Shown here one piece after another: positions 34,589 through 45,816 of a stretch of 64,000 nucleotides of DNA (its first letter is position 1; every line of letters begins with the position of its first letter). The notes beneath the pieces were generated by a model. The model was given only the letters and a program-made list of their open reading frames with translations, was not told the DNA's origin and searched no databases. The DNA comes from Rutidosis leptorrhynchoides (lineage: Eukaryota > Streptophyta > Magnoliopsida > Asterales > Asteraceae), in assembly GCF_046630445.1 (NCBI RefSeq), contig NC_092336.1:204137001-204201000 (forward strand), in the 5' to 3' direction. Made by a program: the position numbers and the translations under genes.

Positions 34589-37498
34589 TGTCATAACCCG
34601 TCCTTAACCATAAGAACGTGTTAGATAACGTATGATTTCATTGCGAGGTATTGACCTCTATATGCGACATTTTTAAAAGAAAAACTGCATATATTATACA
34701 TTACAAACCATGATCCTTATTTTTGATACAAGCTTTGGACAAAATAAAGATGATTATCGTTTAGCGATAATCTTCGACTTACAAACTTTACAAATGATAA
34801 TAACAACCCGATTTCTAGCATATTTTACAACACAAGTTCTTGGATATGCAGTTTTGTTTTTGACACATATATGCGTACGCAAGATCTTGCTCAAATTCAA
34901 CATAATGCAGCGGAAGCTTTTAGTAATCACCTGAGAATAGACATGTTTTAAAAAGGTCAACATAAAGTTGGTGAGATATAGGTTTAATGCCGGCAGCAAT
35001 ATATATATATAGACCACAAGATTTCATATATAAACAGTTTAATAAAAATATTCTAAGTGGTTGAGCACTTGGTAACCATACTTAACAATTAATCACGTCG
35101 CATATTCCCTTTAATATGAAATCTTACTACACCGTACCAAGTGTAGTCACAAAACGAAGTACTGTGCAACCGTTGAATACTGGTCGTCCAGTCCGGTTGG
35201 GGTTGTCAGGCCCGATAGATCTATCAACAGGATTCGCGTTTACAATACCGCTGTAAATATTAGTTACCAAGCTACAGGGAAGTATGCCAGTGGTACAACT
35301 CAACGTAGAATATATTTTTCAGTTACTTGTGTCCATATCGTAAAACATAAAATACATGTATTCTCATCCCGAAATATTTAGAGTTTAAAAGTGGGACTAT
35401 ATACTCACTGTTGTCTTGAAGATATATATATTTTGACTTGGTCTTCCGGTTGATATCACGAACCTATCCATATATAATATATCAATACCTTTTCTTTTTA
35501 AACAAACGTCACATATATATACTTGTTATACTTTTAATACTTTTTATAATTCCTTAGTCCGTAGTTAGCAGTTCGTTGTTAGTAATTCAATTTTAATGGT
35601 TCATATTTAGATGTTTAATAAACCCCCAATGAAATAAATAAAACCCTCATCGTATATGTATTGGTCGAGATTAACCTTGACCCACGGTACCGGTGTTGTC
35701 AAATGACGTGTTGCGTACATAAAGTACCGGTGTTGTCAAATGACGTGTTGCGTACAAACATGGGATCTTATGATTAATCTTCTCGTGTTGTTTACGGGTG
35801 ATCCTGAACCATATAAAATTGAATTATGAGTTCATATGTATAAAATATCATGTTATCTTAGAAAGATGTGATTTATTTAATTTTACCCAATTAATCCCGA
35901 AGTTAAACTAGTCTTGGATAACCAATTTTGTTTCGGTCATAGTTTCTTCGTTACAACTCCGTTTTCGTTGATTCAACTTGCCATCTCCTTGGATCGAGTT
36001 CCTCTTTAAGACTATGAACTGTAATTACCTTAGTTTGTATTCAAAATCACACGGCATAGGTGAAACTTTAGTGAAACTTATGAAGTTAAACATTTTTGTT
36101 ACAAAAATATCATTTAATGACCATTTTTCTAAAAATACTTATACTTTGAATTAAATCATGAAATTTTTATGTGTTATCATATTCATAGTAAAAATCATTT
36201 TTCCAGAACATAAACCTCCAATTCAAAGTTTAAGATGGTTTTTAATTATCCAACCCAAAACAGTCCCCGGTTACACTCCGACGTCGTAAAAACAGTTTTT
36301 AAGGTATTCTTTGAAAAACCAAGTTTTACCTTGTTAAGTTAGCATATATTTAAGTTATATTACAGGTCTTGAAGTATTTTAAAAGTTAAGTTAGAAGGAT
36401 CTATTTAGTTTGCAAACAAGTTTGAAAACTTTCAAACTATGTTCTTGTTGTTAAATTTTTATACCACAAAATAAGATAGCTATATATATATGAATCGAAT
36501 AAGGTTATGAACATAGATTCTACCTCAAGTTCCTTGGACAAGGTTGCTGTAAAAGAGGAGTAAGAACCTAGAACTAAAAGGGTGATGGAATTGGATGAAA
36601 GATTGGAAGTAAGTTTGTGTTCTTGGAAGGATTCCTTGAAGTGTTTTTGTATGGTTTTCTTATGGTGATTAAGTAAGGTTTTTGAAGCTAAATGATGGGG
36701 AAAATGCTTGGAGATGATCAAGTATGAAGTTAAGAGTATTTTGAGAGAGAAATGGAAGTGTAAGTATGAGAAAATGGGGTGAAGAAATGGTGTGCATGCA
36801 TAAAAACGTTTTTAGGTTATAAAGGAAAAAAAAGATACCTAACTTTGTTTTCTTGCTAAATAATTCATGCTACTTGACAAATGGTTGGTTCCACATGTTT
36901 CTTAATCATTTAAGGCTGCTAAGGAGCAGATTTTTATTGGTATATACCAATAGTAAATACATCTAGAAGCTGCGTATGATACGGGTACATATACCCTAGG
37001 TATACGTATAGAAATCTTTGAGAAAACGGAACGAGGATTCAAATATAGCTATCTTTTGTAAATATACTTATATTGTTTTATGTATGTAAGCCCTTTAAAA
37101 GTGATAAAATACATATCTATACGATGCATGTATAAGTATTATAGGTTATAAGTATTTACGTCGAAAAACATTACGTATAGTTATCGTTTTGAAAACTTAA
37201 GTTAGTAGTTTCAAAATATACTTATAACTTATTGTTATTAATACAAAATGAGATATTAAAACATTCTTAGATCATGTTAAATATGTATATATACATATAT
37301 ATACACAAACGTATAATTATCATATATTGTATAGTTCGTGATATCATCGGTCAAACTAGACGGTCAAACGTTGTGTAAAACTCTTTTCAAACACATAAGT
37401 CTCAACAATTTGGATTGCTTATCATGTTGGTAAGGTTTAATTTATGTAAATATTAATCTTATAAGTATAGAACGATCGAAAAAGTGCGGGTCGTTACA
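34589..37498 (-). mobile_element. Solo LTR I, inserted in gag of Gypsy A
   Basis: 2910 bp from TGTCATAACCC to GGTCGTTACA, with a perfect 5-bp TSD gtaac (34584-34588, 37499-37503). Removing the LTR and one TSD copy leaves A's gag frame open across the junction, so it split a working frame. Parts resemble A's own LTR (attgcgaggta/ttttgacctctatatg and neighbours), so it is a sister family. It contains a 2-copy tandem repeat (35690-35760). Confidence 0.95.
35688..35760. repeat. Two tandem copies of a roughly 40-bp unit in solo LTR I
   Basis: gtaccggtgttgtcaaatga followed by cgtgttgcgtaca occurs twice in direct succession with a short spacer. Confidence 0.85.
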
Positions 37499-37952
37499 GT
37501 AACCCTCTAAGTTCTGTCTTGAGCTTATTGACCTCGGTTCTGGGACGGTACTTCTCGTTCATCAAGTGCTTGAATGCTGACCACGGTAGTGCGTACGCAT
37601 CGTCTTGTCCCACTTGCTCTAGATAGGTATTCCACCATGTTAACGCAGAACCTGTGAAGGTATGCGTAGCGTACTTCACTTTGTCCTCTTCAGTACACTT
37701 ACTTATGGCAAACACCGATTCAACCTTCTCGGTCCACCGTTTCAATCCGATCGGTCCTTCGGTTCCATCAAATTCCAAAGGTTTGCAGGCAGTGAATTCT
37801 TTGTAGGTGCATCCTACACGATTTCCTGTACTGCTAGATCCAAGGTTATTGTTGGTATGTAGCGCAGCCTGTACTGCGGCTATGTTTGAAGCTAGAAAAG
37901 TACGGAATTCCTCTTCATTCATATTCACGGTGTGTCGAGTAGTCGGTGCCAT
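37499..37952 (-). pseudogene. N-terminal Gag of Gypsy A
   Basis: Starts at MAPTTRHTVN (37952); the Met 36 bases upstream is less likely because the region before it looks like leader, with an acceptor-like TTTTGAAG. It shows a Gag core: CTYKEFTACKPLEFDGTEGPIGLKRWTEKVESVF, KYATHTFTGSALTWWN, and WSAFKHLMNEKYRPRTEVNKLKTELRGL. It is cut by solo LTR I at 37498 and resumes in frame at 34588. Confidence 0.92.
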
Positions 37953-38084
37953 TTCCTTCAAAATAGTTAAATGGAACAAGTTAATCATACAGAATATTAA
38001 GAGTAGTTAATAGTATTTCGTAGCATAATATGAACTCATTTATAAAAGCTTTTTCTTCATATTAGCGTTTTATAAGTTTAAATT

Positions 38085-38105
38085 CGGGTAGTACCTACCC
38101 GTTAA
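38085..38105 (-). promoter_or_regulatory. Internal PPT-like copy in Gypsy A
   Basis: Bases 38091-38105 equal the 15 bases next to the 3' LTR (30431-30445). With the preceding bases they form CGGGTAG/CTACCCG. They lie between the F-box ORF and gag. A second plus-strand start (central PPT) or a recombination scar are both possible; inference only. Confidence 0.45.
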
Positions 38106-38293
38106 GTTCATACTTAGTAGCTAATATACAATTCAACTACTACAATTCTATATGAAAAACTGATTATAATAATATTTCGCGTTCAAACTTTTATACAATA
38201 TTTTACAAACTTACAATACCGCTTATTTTACATAAAGCATGAAATATAGCACACAATAACTTTGATACAAGATAGTTGTGAAGATAATTCTAG

Positions 38294-38977
38294 CTAGTAC
38301 ACAAGTCGTTCAGCAAAGGCAATAAAGACACGTAATTCATACGTCCAGAAACAAGTCATGCATTCTGGTTTTACTAGGACTACTTCCCATCCTTGGTCTT
38401 GTGGAACATAACCATTATGGCCGTTGATAAGACAGCGTGTTGTAACGTCGTTAAAGGGACGAGGGTTACGTAATGTCCAACAGTCCCGTAACAATCTAAA
38501 AACCTCATTTCTTACCCCAATTACCGACTCCGTCACTTGTGGAAACGTTTTTTTTAATAGTTGTAGCCCGATGTTCTTGTTCTCACTTTGGTGAGAAGCG
38601 AACATTACTAATCCGTAAGCATAACATGCTTCTTTATGTTGCATGTTAGCCGCTTTTTCTAAATCACGAAGTCCAATATTCGGATATATTGAGTCAAAAT
38701 AATTTCTTAACCCGTTGCGTAAAATAGCATTTGGGTTCCCCGCAATATATGCGTCAAAGTAAACACATCGTAACTTATGGGTTTCCCAATGTGATATCCC
38801 CCATCTTTCAAATGAAAGTCTCTTATAAACCAAGACATTCTTGGAACGTTCTTCGAATGTCTTACAAACTGATCTCGCCTTAAATAGTTGTGCCGAAGAA
38901 TTCTGACCGACTTTAGACAAGATTTCATCAATCATGTCTCCGGGTAGGTCTCTTAAAATATTGGGTTGTCTATCCAT
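38294..38977 (-). CDS. F-box/Sel1-like protein carried by Gypsy A
   Basis: An intact 227-codon ORF. The N-terminus (about residues 6-52) is an F-box: LRDLPGDMIDEILSKVGQNSS, then FKARSVCKTFEERS and VYKRLSF. F-box proteins bind SKP1 in SCF ubiquitin ligases and choose substrates. Residues about 95-145 (GLRDLEKAANMQHKEACYAYGLVMF) have the spacing of a Sel1-like repeat. A Cys/Trp-rich tail follows. The whole resembles the plant family related to Arabidopsis At2g35280, as I recall it. It is in sense orientation between the PBS and gag, inside the LTRs and their TSD, so it belongs to the mobile element. A CTAAC branch-like site and TTTTACAG acceptor-like end lie just before the ATG (about 38990-39015), so spliced expression is possible. 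Origin by capture of a host gene is inference. Confidence 0.85.
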   Translation of the reverse strand: MDRQPNILRDLPGDMIDEILSKVGQNSSAQLFKARSVCKTFEERSKNVLVYKRLSFERWGISHWETHKLRCVYFDAYIAGNPNAILRNGLRNYFDSIYPNIGLRDLEKAANMQHKEACYAYGLVMFASHQSENKNIGLQLLKKTFPQVTESVIGVRNEVFRLLRDCWTLRNPRPFNDVTTRCLINGHNGYVPQDQGWEVVLVKPECMTCFWTYELRVFIAFAERLVY

Positions 38978-39116
38978 TTTGTGTTTTTATACTGTAAAAT
39001 AGACAAGAGTTAGATTCATAAAAAAAAAATACTTATTAATACAAGCAATTTTTACATATATCATAAAGCATAAGCACACTATATTACATATATTACACCA
39101 CACGAATACAACTATC

Positions 39117-39731
39117 TTATTCCGACTCGCTTGTTTCTTCTTCTTCAGTTTTGGTTCGTTTTGCCAAGTTTCTAGGGATATATGATGTTCCCCTAATACG
39201 AGCCGTCGTTATCCACATTGGTTTAGAAAAACCTGGTGGTTTAGAGGTTCCCGGGTCATTGTTACAACTTAAGGACTTCGGGGGTTGACGATACATATAA
39301 AGTTCATCGGGGTTGGAATTAGATTTCTCTATTTTTATGCCCTTTCCCTTATTATTTTCTTTTGCCTTTTTAAATTCAGTTGGGGTAATTTCTATAACAT
39401 CATCGGAATTCTCGTCAGAATCCGATTCATCGGAGAATTGGTAATCCTCCCAATATTTTGCTTCCTTGGCGGAAACACCATTGACCATAATTAACCTTGG
39501 TCGGTAGGTTGAGGATTTTCTTTTACTTAACCGTTTTATTATTTCCCCCACCGGTTCTACTTCTTCATCCGGTTCCGATTCTTCTTCCGGTTCCGATTCT
39601 TCTTCCGGTTCCGACTCTTCTTCCGGTTCCTCTTCAGGAACTTGTGAATCAGTCCACGAATCATTCCAATTTACATTTGACTCTTCATTATTATTAGGTG
39701 AGTCAATGGGACTTGTTCTAGAGGTAGACAT
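39117..39731 (-). CDS. Acidic low-complexity protein, ORF1 of Gypsy A
   Basis: An intact 204-codon ORF, first in the element after the PBS. It contains an acidic repeat at about residues 32-56 (EEESEP repeated, encoded by an 18-bp tandem repeat at 39548-39625), a basic patch KRLSKRKSSTYRPR, a second acidic stretch, and DDVIEITPTE, which looks like a SUMO-interacting motif. The tail is Lys/Arg then Glu-rich. No enzymatic domain or family is recognised. Composition suggests a nuclear or chromatin-interacting protein, but that is inference. It stands 140 bases upstream of the F-box ORF. Confidence 0.7.
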   Translation of the reverse strand: MSTSRTSPIDSPNNNEESNVNWNDSWTDSQVPEEEPEEESEPEEESEPEEESEPDEEVEPVGEIIKRLSKRKSSTYRPRLIMVNGVSAKEAKYWEDYQFSDESDSDENSDDVIEITPTEFKKAKENNKGKGIKIEKSNSNPDELYMYRQPPKSLSCNNDPGTSKPPGFSKPMWITTARIRGTSYIPRNLAKRTKTEEEETSESE

Positions 39732-39925
39732 CTATCACATAATATCAAACGCGTTAAGAGATTAATATATCACATAATATTCACATGTTAAAATATATAG
39801 TTTCCAACAAAATTTGTTAAGCAATCATTTTTCAAGTAAACAAGGTCGAAGTCCAGACTTACTAATGCATCCTAACAAACTCGATAAGACACACTAATGC
39901 AAAATTCTGGTTCTCTAAGACCAAC

Positions 39926-39937
39926 GCTCGGATACCA
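39926..39937 (-). promoter_or_regulatory. Primer binding site of Gypsy A
   Basis: The minus strand reads TGGTATCCGAGC, one mismatch from the tRNA-Met type TGGTATCAGAGC, 2 bases from the LTR. Confidence 0.8.
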
Positions 39938-39939
39938 AC

Positions 39940-42900
39940 TGAAATGTCCCGTTCTTATTGATTAAAAACGTTCCATATTAATTGATTTCGTTGCGAGGTT
40001 TTGACCTCTATATGAGACGTTTTTCAAAGACTGCATTCATTTTTAAAACAAACCATAACCTTTATTTCATAAATAAAGGTTTAAAAAGCTTTACGTAGAT
40101 TATCAAATAATGATAATCTAAAATATCCTGTTTACACACGACCATTACATAATGGTTTACAATACAAATATGTTACATCGAAATCAGTTTCTTGAATGCA
40201 GTTTTTACACAATATCATACAAACATGGACTCCAAATCTTGTCCTTATTTTAGTATGCAACAGCGGAAGCTCTTAATATTCACCTGAGAATAAACATGCT
40301 TTAAACGTCAACAAAAATGTTGGTGAGTTATAGGTTTAACCTATATATATCAAATCGTAACAATAGACCACAAGATTTCATATTTCAAAACACATCCCAT
40401 ACATAGAGATAAAAATCATTCATATGGTGAACACCTGGTAACCGACATTAACAAGATGCATATATAAGAATATCCCCATCATTCCGGGACACCCTTCGGA
40501 TATGATATAAATTTCGAAGTACTAAAGCATCCGGTACTTTGGATGGGGTTTGTTAGGCCCAATAGATCTATCTTTAGGATTCGCGTCAATTAGGGTGTCT
40601 GTTCCCTAATTCTTAGATTACCAGACTTAATAAAAAGGGGCATATTCGATTTCGATAATTCAACCATAGAATGTAGTTTCACGTACTTGTGTCTATTTTG
40701 TAAATCATTTATAAAACCTGCATGTATTCTCATCCCAAAAATATTAGATTTTAAAAGTGGGACTATAACTCACTTTCACAGATTTTTACTTCGTCGGAAA
40801 GTAAGACTTGACCACTGGTTGATTCACGAACCTATAACAATATATACATATATATCAAAGTATGTTCAAAATATATTTACAACACTTTTAATATATTTTG
40901 ATGTTTTAAGTTTATTAAGTCAGCTGTCTTCGTTAGTAACCTACAACTAGTTGTCCACAGTTAGATGTACAGAAATAAATCGATAAATATTATCTTGAAT
41001 CAATCCACGACCCAGTGTATACGTATCTCAGTATTGATCACAACTCAAACTATATATATTTTGGAATCAACCTCAACCCTGTATAGCTAACTCCAACATT
41101 CACATATAGAGTGTCTATGGTTGTTCCGAAATATATATAGATGTGTCGACATGATAGGTCGAAACATTGTATACGTGTCTATGGTATCTCAAGATTACAT
41201 AATATACAATACAAGTTGATTAAGTTATGGTTGGAATAGATTTGTTACCAATTTTCACGTAGCTAAAATGAGAAAAATTATCCAATCTTGTTTTACCCAT
41301 AACTTCTTCATTTTAAATCCGTTTTGAGTGAATCAAATTGCTATGGTTTCATATTGAACTCTATTTTATGAATCTAATCAGAAAAAGTATAGCTTTATAG
41401 TCGGAAAAATAAGTTACAAGTCGTTTTTGTAAAGGTAGTCATTTCAGTCGAAAGAACGACGTCTAGATGACCATTTTAGAAAACATACTTCCACTTTGAG
41501 TTTAACCATAATTTTTGGATATAGTTTCATGTTCATAATAAAAATCATTTTCTCAGAATAACAACTTTTAAATCAAAGTTTATCATAGTTTTTAATTAAC
41601 TAACCCAAAACAGCCCGCGGTGTTACTACGACGGCGTAAATCCGGTTTTACGGTATTTTTCGTGTTTCCAGGTTTTAAATCATTAAGTTAGCATATCATA
41701 TAGATATAGAACATGTGTTTAGTTAATTTTAAAAGTCAAGTTAGAAGTATTAACTTTTGTTTGCGAACAAGTTTAGAATTAACTAAACTATGTTCTAGTG
41801 ATTACAAGTTTAAAACTTCGAATAAGATAGCTTTATATGTATGAATCGAATGATGTTATGAACATCATTACTACCTTAAGTTCCTTGGATAAACCTACTA
41901 AAAAAGAGAAAAATGGATCTAGCTTCAACGGATCCTTGGATGGCTCGAAGTTCTTGAAGCAGAATCATGACACGAAAACAAGTTCAAGTAAGATCATCAC
42001 TTGAAATAAGATTGTTATAGTTATAGAAATTGAACCAAAGTTTGAATATGATTATTACCTTGTATTAGAATGATAACCTACTATAAGAAACAAAGATTTC
42101 TTGATTTTGGATGATCACCTTACAAGATTGGAAGTGAGCTAGCAAACTTGAAAGTATTCTTGATTTTATGAAACTAGAACTTTTGAAATTTATGAAGAAC
42201 ACTTAGAACTTGAAGATAGAACTTGAGAGAGATCAATTAGATGAATAAAATTGAAGAATGAAAGTGTTTGTAGGTGTTTTTGGTCGTTGGTGTATGGATT
42301 AGATATAAAGGATATGTAATTTTGTTTTCATGTAAATAAGTCATGAATGATTACTCATATTTTTGTAATTTTATGAGATATTTCATGCTAGTTGCCAAAT
42401 GATGGTTCTCACATGTGTTAGGTGACTCACATGGGCTGCTAAGAGCTGATCATTGGAGTGTATATACCAATAGTACATACATCTAAAAGCTGTGTATTGT
42501 ACGAGTACGAATACGGGTGCATACGAGTAGAATTGTTGATGAAACTGAACGAGGATGTAATTGTAAGCATTTTTGTTAAGTAGAAGTATTTTGATAAGTG
42601 TATTGAAGTCTTTCAAAAGTGTATGAATACATATTAAAACACTACATGTATATACATTTTAACTGAGTCGTTAAGTCATCGTTAGTCGTTACATGTAAAT
42701 GTTGTTTTGAAACCTTTAGGTTAACGATCTTGTTGAATGTTGTTAACCCATTGTTTATTATAACAAATGAGATGTTAAATTATTATATTATCATGATATT
42801 ATGATATATAATATATCTTAGTATGATGTATATACATTTAAATGTCGTTACAACGATAATCGTTACATATATGTCTCGTTTCGAAATCATTAAGTTAGTA

Positions 42901-43364
42901 GCCTTATTTTTACATATGTATTTCATTGTTAATACACTTAATAATATATTTACTTATCATTTAACATAATTAACCAAGTGTATCAATATCTTAATATGAT
43001 TCATATGTACCTAGTAAGACGTTGTTATAACGATAATCGTTATATATATCGTTTTCGAGTTTCTTAAATTAATAGTCTCATTTTTATGTATATAACTCAT
43101 TGTTAAAATACCTAATGAGATACATACTTATAATAAAAACATTTTAACTATATATATAACCATATATATGTCATCGTATAGTTTTTATAAGTTTTAACGT
43201 TCGTGAATCACCGGTCAACTTGGGTGGTCAATTGTCTATATGAAACATATTTCAATTAATCAAGTCTTAACAAGTTTGATTGCTTAACATGTTGGAAACA
43301 TTTAATCATGTAAATATCAATCTTAATTAATTTATATAAACATGGAAAAGTTCGGGTCACTACA
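39940..43364 (-). mobile_element. 5' LTR of Gypsy A
   Basis: 3425 bp; right flank is the TSD cattg (43365-43369). About 20 substitutions against the 3' LTR by eye and no length change. A TATA-like CTTTATATCT lies at 42301-42310 (minus), about 1.06 kb into the LTR. Confidence 0.95.
42301..42310 (-). promoter_or_regulatory. TATA-like box in A's 5' LTR
   Basis: CTTTATATCT on the minus strand; the same site is at about 29363-29372 in the 3' LTR. This is the only good TATA candidate I saw in that half of the LTR. Confidence 0.4.
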
Positions 43365-43369
43365 CATTG

Positions 43370-43379
43370 TGACCCAACA
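43370..43379 (-). mobile_element. Remainder of B's 3' LTR
   Basis: tgacccaaca, the terminal ten bases of B's left LTR, separated from the rest by element A. Confidence 0.85.
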
Positions 43380-45232
43380 ATCTCCCCCTAGATGTGCGTT
43401 GTGATGATTGCTCGTCACTTTTCATCTAGACTTTGCTTGACTTGAGATAAAATGTTGAAATTCTATAAGCTCCCCCTTCAAAGTACATGGGCTCTCATCA
43501 AAGACTCGATCAGTGGCTATTGGTTTGGTAGCTTAATCTTTAAACTCTCCATATGATGTGGAATCTTCTTCGAATCCCAAGCTCCCCCTCAAATAAACAA
43601 TTCTTTCTTTAAAGTCCGAGTCTTGTACCGTACATGCACAAGAGTCATATTCAAAGCATCACTTGACTTGAATTAGTAAGATTGGTTGAACTCGAGATAC
43701 TCCCCCTTCAAAGTGACACTCTCACTCCTATCTTTCTCAGAGCTGCCACGGGAGTGCCATGTTAGGCATTTCTTTTATGTCTTTCTTGTTTAGGTGTGTA
43801 AGACCACACATTCGATTCCTTATACCGTCAATTTTCACCGGGACACGCCTCTCTAGATCATATCACAGACTTCGTCACATGACTTTGTGGTGGTACATCT
43901 TTAACAAGAGTACTTTCGATATAAGATTCTATAAACTCCCCCAAGAATGTGGAAATTTCTTTTCGTTCATCCTTGCTTTCCTTTCAAATCTCGTAATACT
44001 TTACATCGACCATATGACAATCTATCCCAAAATGATGTTTATATGAAATATATCATAATTTTCATGTGGTTGATGTATTTAGATTTGACATTGTAGCGTA
44101 AAAACGGAAATAATCACCGAAAATGTCAAGATTCGGTGACAATAACATTCGATAAGAAGTACCGAATAGATATGACAATGGACCGCAAAAGACGTCATCA
44201 TCAACGAATCTATTTTTGCATTGAAAATGGTTACTTGAACTGGATTTAAAGTTCAAATGTTTAAAGGATCAAGGAAGGGGGTTCAAAGACAAGTCAGGGG
44301 TTCAATAAGGTGGGTCAGATGCTAAAATAGGGGGTTCAAGTAGTGAAGGTTCACAATGCATCTGGTTAATAAGTGTGGCCAAGTATGTGATGTTGAATGT
44401 TGTAAGGAGACAAGGGAATGGAATAAATCTCGTGGGACTCACAGTAAACTTCACCAAATTTACTGAATACCATCCAATACACTTCAGCTAGTTACTGGTC
44501 TTGCTTCTTGTACATCACACGTACGCCTCACCTTAAATCTATAAATTCGACCAATTTCGAACATAAAATGTACGGTTCACTTGTGCACTCGTACTAACTC
44601 AAGGTTAATCGTACGTTCCATCTATCCACACGCACGATTGATCAGTTCATCATGAACAACAATAACCGCCATCTTCATCCTATGAGCTTGAAATTCAATT
44701 TGATCAATCTGAACGAAATTAAGCTTTAAGGATGATTCAAAACTAATCAATTAGCAGCGATTTTAGTTTTTCAATGTGAATTTAACATCAAAACATCATC
44801 AGATCTCAAATTCATCTCATGAACAGTCACGAAGTTCAATATATGAACTTGAGAATTAAAACTTAATTCTGTATAGTTTCAGGTGTCGAATCCTTCATAA
44901 AAATTGTTAAAAATCATGTGTATAACATTCCTCAGTCATCAATTTAACCATAAACATCATCCACACTTCGAATTTGTTGATGAAGGAAACAGTTGACTTT
45001 TTAACCCCAACCTTTGACATTGCAAATTCGTCATCATTTGAAGGAATTAGAATCTGTAAATTTGCAGATTTCTTAACGATAAGATTGCTAATACATCTGT
45101 ACTTTTAGTTTTCTTCAATTTTAAACTTGAAAATTTGATGTTCATAAGGTTGAAGAACTCGGTACAGTAGCTGATCAAATGTGAATCAAACACGAATTAT
45201 TGAAGCTAGGATCTGAGAGATTCGACTCTTTA
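43380..45232 (-). other. Non-coding interior of element B
   Basis: No gag or pol. The minus strand opens with a PPT, CATCTAGGGGGAGAT, next to the LTR. The plus strand has at least three further CTCCCCCTT or CTCCCCCTC words (near 43475, 43580, 43700), which are extra PPT-like runs. The rest is AT-rich. B must have been mobilised by enzymes of another element. Confidence 0.7.
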
Positions 45233-45244
45233 GCTCTGATACCA
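45233..45244 (-). promoter_or_regulatory. Primer binding site of element B (tRNA-Met type)
   Basis: TGGTATCAGAGC on the minus strand, two bases from the LTR start. Confidence 0.9.
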
Positions 45245-45246
45245 AT

Positions 45247-45655
45247 TGAAATGTCTAATGTTTAGCTTCAATTCATGTTTGGGTTAAGTATTTGATCATG
45301 TACGCATAGGTTTAGGTTGAAGGTGATGAGTGTTGAAGATGAAGATCATGAATATGATAACAACAATCTCATATCTGAATAACATGAATTTGATATTGAT
45401 AATCGATACAAGAATTAGCACATGAATTCAATGGTAGACAAGATTGAATCTACGGCTCTCTTGGACTCATTCATAATTACGGTTTAGCTCAAGTCTCTCA
45501 ACAATGTGTTGAGAGAGTTTGGGGATAAAACACCTAGTGTGTGTGTGTGTGAGACAATGAAAGCTCTAAGTGACTAAGATGTGATGCATAAGTATTTATA
45601 TTCCATACTCATGCTCACTTACATGCTAATCAATCACATATGCACATCTCACATT
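45247..45655 (-). mobile_element. 5' LTR of element B (part; continues at 60193-60226)
   Basis: Begins TGAAATGTCTAATG, matches the left LTR through gcacatctcacat, and is then cut by the poly-A end of the LINE. The rest of the LTR (gacattgggttac..gacccaaca) follows the LINE's 5' end at 60191-60226. Confidence 0.9.
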
Positions 45656-45816
45656 TTTTTTTTGGGTAAAGGGTGTACACCCAGTAAATATTATTATAAA
45701 TGCACAATTACAAAAATGTCAACGAGCAAATAAACTTGAAAACAGGGAAAATGCCAAAGGCTACATAAAAAGCAACCGACACAAACCAAAGAACTACCAC
45801 AATCAACACGGGCAGT

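Larger units (their letters stand above)
27006..43364 (-). mobile_element. Gypsy element A carrying extra ORFs
   Basis: Full-length chromodomain-type Gypsy: two 3425-bp LTRs, TSD cattg (27001-27005, 43365-43369), tRNA-Met-like PBS, PPT, gag-pol. Between the 5' LTR and gag it carries an acidic-protein ORF and an F-box-like ORF, both in element sense. Gag is split by solo LTR I, and pol has two frameshifts. It was inserted into B's left LTR. Confidence 0.93.

Noticed and set aside
38294-38977. F-box ORF as an ordinary host gene hit by a transposon
   Set aside because: It lies between the PBS and gag within one LTR pair with matching TSDs, so it is part of the element's interior.
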